In this document: piece by piece, positions 14,130 through 16,984 of the stretch
How the letters are laid out: every line of letters starts with the position of its first letter
How positions within the stretch are numbered: the first letter of the stretch is position 1
Source: DATBDM01 sp036269915
GTDB lineage: Bacteria; Actinomycetota; Thermoleophilia; Solirubrobacterales; Solirubrobacteraceae
NCBI GenBank assembly: GCA_036269915.1
Contig: DATBDM010000006.1
Location: 1-16,984 of the forward strand
Direction of reading: 5' to 3'
Length of the DNA: 16,984 nt
Position numbers and translations under genes: made by a program
Notes under the pieces: generated by a model
Database searches by the model: none
Told to the model about the DNA's origin: nothing
The model's input: the letters and a program-made list of their open reading frames with translations, nothing else

Positions 14130-14136
14130 CCAACTC

Positions 14137-14463
14137 ATGGAAGCTGCACTGCGGGCCGTCGCCGACGAGAGCCGGCGGACGATGCTGGAGACCCTGGCCG
14201 ACGGTCCGGCGAGCGCGGGGGAGCTGGCGGCGCTGCTGCCGATCGCTCGCCCAGGCGTGTCGCGGCACCTGCGCGTGCTGCGGGAGGCCGGTCTCGTCGA
14301 CGTCCGCCTGGAGGCGCAGCGGCGGATCTACAGCCTCCGCCCCGATCCGCTCGCCGAGATCGACGCATGGCTCGGCCGTTACCGGGCCCTCTGGGAGCAG
14401 CGACTGGACGCCCTGCACACCGAGGTGTCCCGAGGCAAACGCGAACGAAGGAGCACCGGATGA
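14137..14463 (+). CDS. ArsR-family regulator (SRPBCC-linked type)
   Basis: Small winged helix-turn-helix repressor of 108 residues. The start ALRAVADESRRTMLETLADG is the typical first helix pair. The recognition helix is at about residues 38-52 (ARPGVSRHLRVLREAGLV), followed by the wing (DVRLEAQRRIYSLRPD). No cysteine occurs, so the metal-binding motif of ArsR/SmtB proteins is absent, as in most members paired with SRPBCC proteins. The ATG at 14137 has no ribosome binding site, and its promoter suggests leaderless translation. It overlaps the SRPBCC gene by ATGA (14460-14463). It probably represses its own operon through the symmetric operator just upstream; its signal is unknown. Confidence 0.93.
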   Translation: MEAALRAVADESRRTMLETLADGPASAGELAALLPIARPGVSRHLRVLREAGLVDVRLEAQRRIYSLRPDPLAEIDAWLGRYRALWEQRLDALHTEVSRGKRERRSTG

Positions 14464-14978
14464 CGAGCGACGCGCAGTCCGGGAGTCGGGTACTCGGCAG
14501 CCTGCGATCGGCCGACGGCACGGGGATCGTGCGCCTCGAGGACCGCTACGACACCGATATCGAGGACCTCTGGTCTGGGCTCACAGAGCCGCGCCGTCTC
14601 GCCCGCTGGATCGCCGAGGTGGATGGCGATCTCCGCCTCGGTGGTGAGTTCAGCGCACGCTTCACGAGCGGATGGGAGGGCAAGGGCCGGGTGGTCGCCT
14701 GCGAGCCTCCGCGGCGGCTGCTGGTGACGACCCAGGCGACGGGCGAAGCGGACGAGCAGGTCATCGAGGCCACGCTCACCGCCGACGGCGACAAGACCGT
14801 CCTGGCAATCGAGGAGCGGGGACTGCCCGTCGAGCATCTCGCCGCCTACGGGGCGGGATGGCAGATCCACGCCGAAGATCTCGCCGCCCATCTCGCGGGA
14901 GCCGAGCGCTGTGACATGAAGACGCGGTGGAGCGAGTTGATCTCCGCCTATCGGGACCAGGCAGCCAACCTCGACTAG
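14460..14978 (+). CDS. SRPBCC/AHSA1-type domain protein
   Basis: Soluble protein of 172 residues with an AHSA1-like START-fold cavity domain. It shows VRLEDRYDTDIEDLWSGLTE followed by PRRLARWIAEVDGDLRLGGEF (about residues 20-62), then GKGRVVACEPPRRLLVTTQ, VIEATLTADGDKTVLAIEER and a C-terminal helix GAGWQIHAEDLAAHLAG. The fold binds hydrophobic ligands. In ArsR-SRPBCC pairs it is thought to act in ligand handling or detoxification; the ligand is unknown. The ATG at 14460-14462 has AAGGAG upstream and shares ATGA with the ArsR stop, so the two are coupled. A longer frame starting at 14367 would overlap most of the ArsR C-terminus and is rejected. Confidence 0.9.
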   Translation: MTSDAQSGSRVLGSLRSADGTGIVRLEDRYDTDIEDLWSGLTEPRRLARWIAEVDGDLRLGGEFSARFTSGWEGKGRVVACEPPRRLLVTTQATGEADEQVIEATLTADGDKTVLAIEERGLPVEHLAAYGAGWQIHAEDLAAHLAGAERCDMKTRWSELISAYRDQAANLD

Positions 14979-15043
14979 CGAGCGCGGGAACGCTCACTCC
15001 AGAACGCGGAAAGCGGCGGGAGCGGGGCGTTCCGTTTCGCGCG
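14979..15043. other. convergent intergenic gap, no clear terminator
   Basis: This 65-bp gap lies between convergent genes. It contains GAGCG/CGCTC (14980-14984 with 14991-14995), a 5-bp stem, and GGAACGC/GCGTTCC (14987-14993 with 15027-15033), a 7-bp stem spaced 33 bp apart. The two overlap and cannot form together. Either could be a weak terminator. Confidence 0.2.
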
Positions 15044-16591
15044 TCACGGCCCGTGCTGGGCCGAGACGCACTGGCCCTGGTTGCGGTAGCCGGCCGCGCC
15101 CCAGGCGCCCTGCTTGCAGCTGTCGGCAGAAGTGGGCGTCGCCGGCGGCGGGGCCGAGGTCGAGACGGGCGACGCAGGCGTGGTGCTGGGCGCTGGCGGC
15201 CGTGTCGTCGCGGGGGCCGATGCAACCGGGGGCGCCAGCGTCGGCGTCGGGCGCGGGAGTGGCGGGGCCGCCGGGCCGGGCACCGAAGGCCGCGGCTTCT
15301 GCGGGCGTGGCGTCGCCGGCTGCGGCGTCCGCCTCGCGCCAGGCGGTGCCGCGACGCGGGGCTTGGCCGTCCGGCCCGCGCCCGGCGCGCTGTGCCGGCC
15401 GGCCGGCGACTTCGCTCCGCCCCCGGACGTGAAGGCGGCGCGCTTGGCCACGACAGCGACGAGCGCGGGCCGGCGCGCGGCTCGTGCGGCGGCCGGAGCG
15501 CGTTTCGCCCTCGCGCGGGGGCGCGCGGTCGTCGCGGCCACGACGGGCCGGTTTGTCGCTGCCGCTGCCTGCGGCGTCCGCGGGGGACCCTGTCCGCCGA
15601 TCACCAGCACGGCGATCGCGGTCGCGCTGCCGAGGACGACGCCGGCGGCGATGACACCGGCGGGAAGCGGGTGCCGACGCGCCTTCGCGATCGGCAGCGT
15701 CAGCAGCGCCCAGAGCGCCAGGCCGCGTCGGCCCGTGTACTCACGCAGGAACACGCGCACGACGACGGGGTCGAGCTGCCTGCCGGCCTCGGCGGCGAGC
15801 ACGTCCAGCGCGCGCTTGTGCGTCTCCGCCGGGCGGTAGGGGCGGGCGGACGTGATCGCGTCGAAGGTGTCGGCCACGGCGACGACGCGCGCGCCGAGCG
15901 GGATCGCCTCGCCGTTCAGGCCGGCCGGGTAGCCGCCGCCGTCGAAGCGCTCGTGGTGATGGCGCACGATGTCGGACAACGACGGGTCGCCGAGGCACGC
16001 GACCATCGCCGCTCCCTCCTCGGCATGGCGCTGTACCGCCTCCGCCTCCGCGGGACTGAGGCGGCTCGGCTTGGCCAGCAGGGCGGGGGAGACGTGGAGC
16101 TTGCCGACGTCGTGGATCGCGGCCGCCGTGTGGATCCGCCTGGCCTCCTCGGGCGGCACGTCGAGCCGCCGGGTCATCAGCGCGCTGAGGCGCGCGACTC
16201 GGTGCGAGTGCCCGTCCAGGTACGGGTCCTTCGCGTCGAGCGCGTCGGCGAGCTCCCCGAGCAGCCGCAGCTTCTCGGCCTCGTCGTCGGAGCCGCTGCG
16301 GCGCAGCAGCTCGACGGCGTCGGCCATCCGCCGCTCCGCACGCGCCCTGCGCAGCCAGCCCCAGAGCAGCAGGTCGGCGAACAGCACGTCGCCTGTCGCG
16401 GGACGGCGCTTCCAGTACGCGGCGCCACCGAGCGACGCGAGCAGCGCGAGGCCCACGACAAGCGGTGCGGCGACCCACGCGGAAGTCACGATGCCGAGCC
16501 CCCAGAGCGCCCACACGATCGCGACGGGCAGGACGGCAACGACCAGCGTCACCACGACGGTCCGCGCCCAACCTCTCATGAGGCCCATCAT
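15044..16591 (-). CDS. membrane HD-GYP protein with exported proline-rich tail
   Basis: Protein of 515 residues. Two hydrophobic segments (about 11-32 and 39-60) precede a cytoplasmic HD-GYP domain (about 105-285). The domain has the upstream GHSHRVARL (127-135), the HD pair in IHDVGKLHV (His160, Asp161, Lys164) and the full HHERFDGGGYP signature (212-222), so cyclic-di-GMP phosphodiesterase activity is plausible. A third segment (about 310-332) would bring the remaining 180 residues outside. That tail is rich in Ala, Pro, Thr and Arg, with only two cysteines, in the end motif SCKQGAWGAAGYRNQGQCVS. The ATG at 16589-16591 has AGAGG just upstream; ATGs at 16586 and 16577 are alternatives. It is divergent from an ArsR gene. 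A helix at about 291-302 could also be membranous. Confidence 0.88.
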   Translation of the reverse strand: MMGLMRGWARTVVVTLVVAVLPVAIVWALWGLGIVTSAWVAAPLVVGLALLASLGGAAYWKRRPATGDVLFADLLLWGWLRRARAERRMADAVELLRRSGSDDEAEKLRLLGELADALDAKDPYLDGHSHRVARLSALMTRRLDVPPEEARRIHTAAAIHDVGKLHVSPALLAKPSRLSPAEAEAVQRHAEEGAAMVACLGDPSLSDIVRHHHERFDGGGYPAGLNGEAIPLGARVVAVADTFDAITSARPYRPAETHKRALDVLAAEAGRQLDPVVVRVFLREYTGRRGLALWALLTLPIAKARRHPLPAGVIAAGVVLGSATAIAVLVIGGQGPPRTPQAAAATNRPVVAATTARPRARAKRAPAAARAARRPALVAVVAKRAAFTSGGGAKSPAGRHSAPGAGRTAKPRVAAPPGARRTPQPATPRPQKPRPSVPGPAAPPLPRPTPTLAPPVASAPATTRPPAPSTTPASPVSTSAPPPATPTSADSCKQGAWGAAGYRNQGQCVSAQHGP

Positions 16592-16669
16592 CTGCCTCTT
16601 CGACGCGCGAAGCAACGGTGGAAGCGCCCTGAAGCTTGACGCATGCCTATATCGGAATATGATGACGGC
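16592..16669. promoter_or_regulatory. divergent promoter region, HD-GYP and second ArsR gene
   Basis: On the plus strand TTGACG (16636-16641), a 16-bp spacer and TATGAT (16658-16663) form the best promoter in the window. Its start site would fall on the A of the ArsR ATG (16670). ATATCGGAATAT (16649-16660), with 4-bp inverted arms, overlaps the spacer and -10 and may be part of the ArsR operator. The HD-GYP promoter on the minus strand probably overlaps the same AT-rich patch, with a leader of 40-60 nt. Confidence 0.6.
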
Positions 16670-16984
16670 ATGGCACGAGCAGCGACGACGTCGGACGTCT
16701 TCAACGCGATCGCCGAGCCGCAGCGCCGGGAGATCCTGGTGCTGCTGCGGGCGGGTGAGCGGCCGGTGACCGAGCTGGCGCGGGAGCTGCGGATGACCCA
16801 GCCCGGGGCGTCCAAACACCTGCGGGTGCTCCGGGAGGTCGGGCTGGTGCGGGACCGCAAGGCAGGCAAGCAACGCCTGTACGGCCTTGACGCCCGCGGG
16901 CTGCGACCGGTTCACGAGTGGACCGGCGGGTTCGAGCGGTTCTGGAACGAGAGCTTCGACCGGCTGGACGAGTACGTGCAGGAC
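16670..16984 (+). CDS. ArsR-family regulator (3' end cut by window)
   Basis: The first 105 residues of a winged helix-turn-helix repressor. It begins MARAATTSDVFNAIAEPQRR followed by EILVLLRAGERPVTELARELR. The recognition helix lies in TQPGASKHLRVLREVGLV (43-60) and the wing in DRKAGKQRLYGLDARGLRP. It continues into FWNESFDRLDEYVQD, the ending typical of ArsR proteins encoded next to SRPBCC/AHSA1 genes, so such a gene probably follows beyond the window. There is no cysteine metal site. The ATG at 16670 lies 6 bp after a strong TATGAT -10 and lacks a ribosome binding site, so the mRNA is probably leaderless. It is distinct in sequence from the ArsR at 14137. Confidence 0.92.
   Translation, partial: MARAATTSDVFNAIAEPQRREILVLLRAGERPVTELARELRMTQPGASKHLRVLREVGLVRDRKAGKQRLYGLDARGLRPVHEWTGGFERFWNESFDRLDEYVQD

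Noticed and set aside
14927..16639. Plus-strand frame of 570 codons opposite the HD-GYP gene
   Set aside because: Shadow of the HD-GYP gene and its Pro/Ala-rich tail; no domain evidence.
1..16984. CRISPR array, tRNA, rRNA, insertion sequence or prophage
   Set aside because: I saw no regularly spaced repeats, no tRNA- or rRNA-like stretch, and no transposase, integrase or phage structural genes.

Overview
This is a very GC-rich chromosomal window (about 70% or more, estimated by eye) with dense genes, GTG starts, TANNNT-type -10 elements and mostly actinobacterial protein families. These include a DUF4242 protein, an ATPase-LuxR regulator, an ECF42 sigma factor with its DGPF partner, and ArsR-SRPBCC pairs. 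My best guess is a soil actinobacterium of the Thermoleophilia/Solirubrobacterales type; that placement is inference. I see no tRNA, rRNA, CRISPR, insertion sequence, integrase or phage genes.

Layout. 1-1244: a truncated LysR-type regulator (ArgP/LysG type) diverges from a LysE-type amino-acid exporter. 1239-4528 (-): a large ATPase-LuxR (LAL-type) regulator is followed by a small DUF4242 protein, which ends interleaved with the stop codon of the exporter. The regulator has no canonical start codon upstream of its Walker A motif, and a 28-bp palindrome lies at its 5' end. 4638-6029 (+): a covalent-FAD oxidase of the berberine-bridge type, divergent from the regulator. An 11-bp-stem hairpin at 6036-6070 separates it from the next, convergent operon. 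6058-9498 (-): an apparent export operon containing a small charged ORF, a flippase-like membrane protein, an ABC ATPase and a polytopic permease, coupled by 4-8 bp overlaps or short gaps. 9603-11190: a 65-residue CxxC protein (-), divergent from an NTF2-like/VOC fusion (+) and a CxCGH protein of unknown function (+).

11248-14978 is the most coherent block. A minus-strand operon (DGPF/YciI protein, ECF42 sigma factor, VOC protein, HAD phosphatase) diverges from a plus-strand ArsR-SRPBCC operon. They share a 149-bp control region holding a perfectly symmetric ArsR-type operator that encloses a consensus TTGACA box, plus a separate 10-bp inverted repeat containing TGTCGA. 15044-16591 (-): a membrane HD-GYP protein with a long, probably exported, Pro/Ala/Thr-rich tail ending in a two-cysteine motif. 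16670-end (+): a second ArsR regulator, cut by the window edge.

A recurring feature is a TANNNT-like hexamer 6-8 bp before the start codon, which suggests leaderless mRNAs. The window reads as regulatory and detoxification/export gene content. The strongest candidates for something undescribed are the double-controlled DGPF-ECF42/ArsR-SRPBCC locus and the HD-GYP protein with its extracytoplasmic tail.
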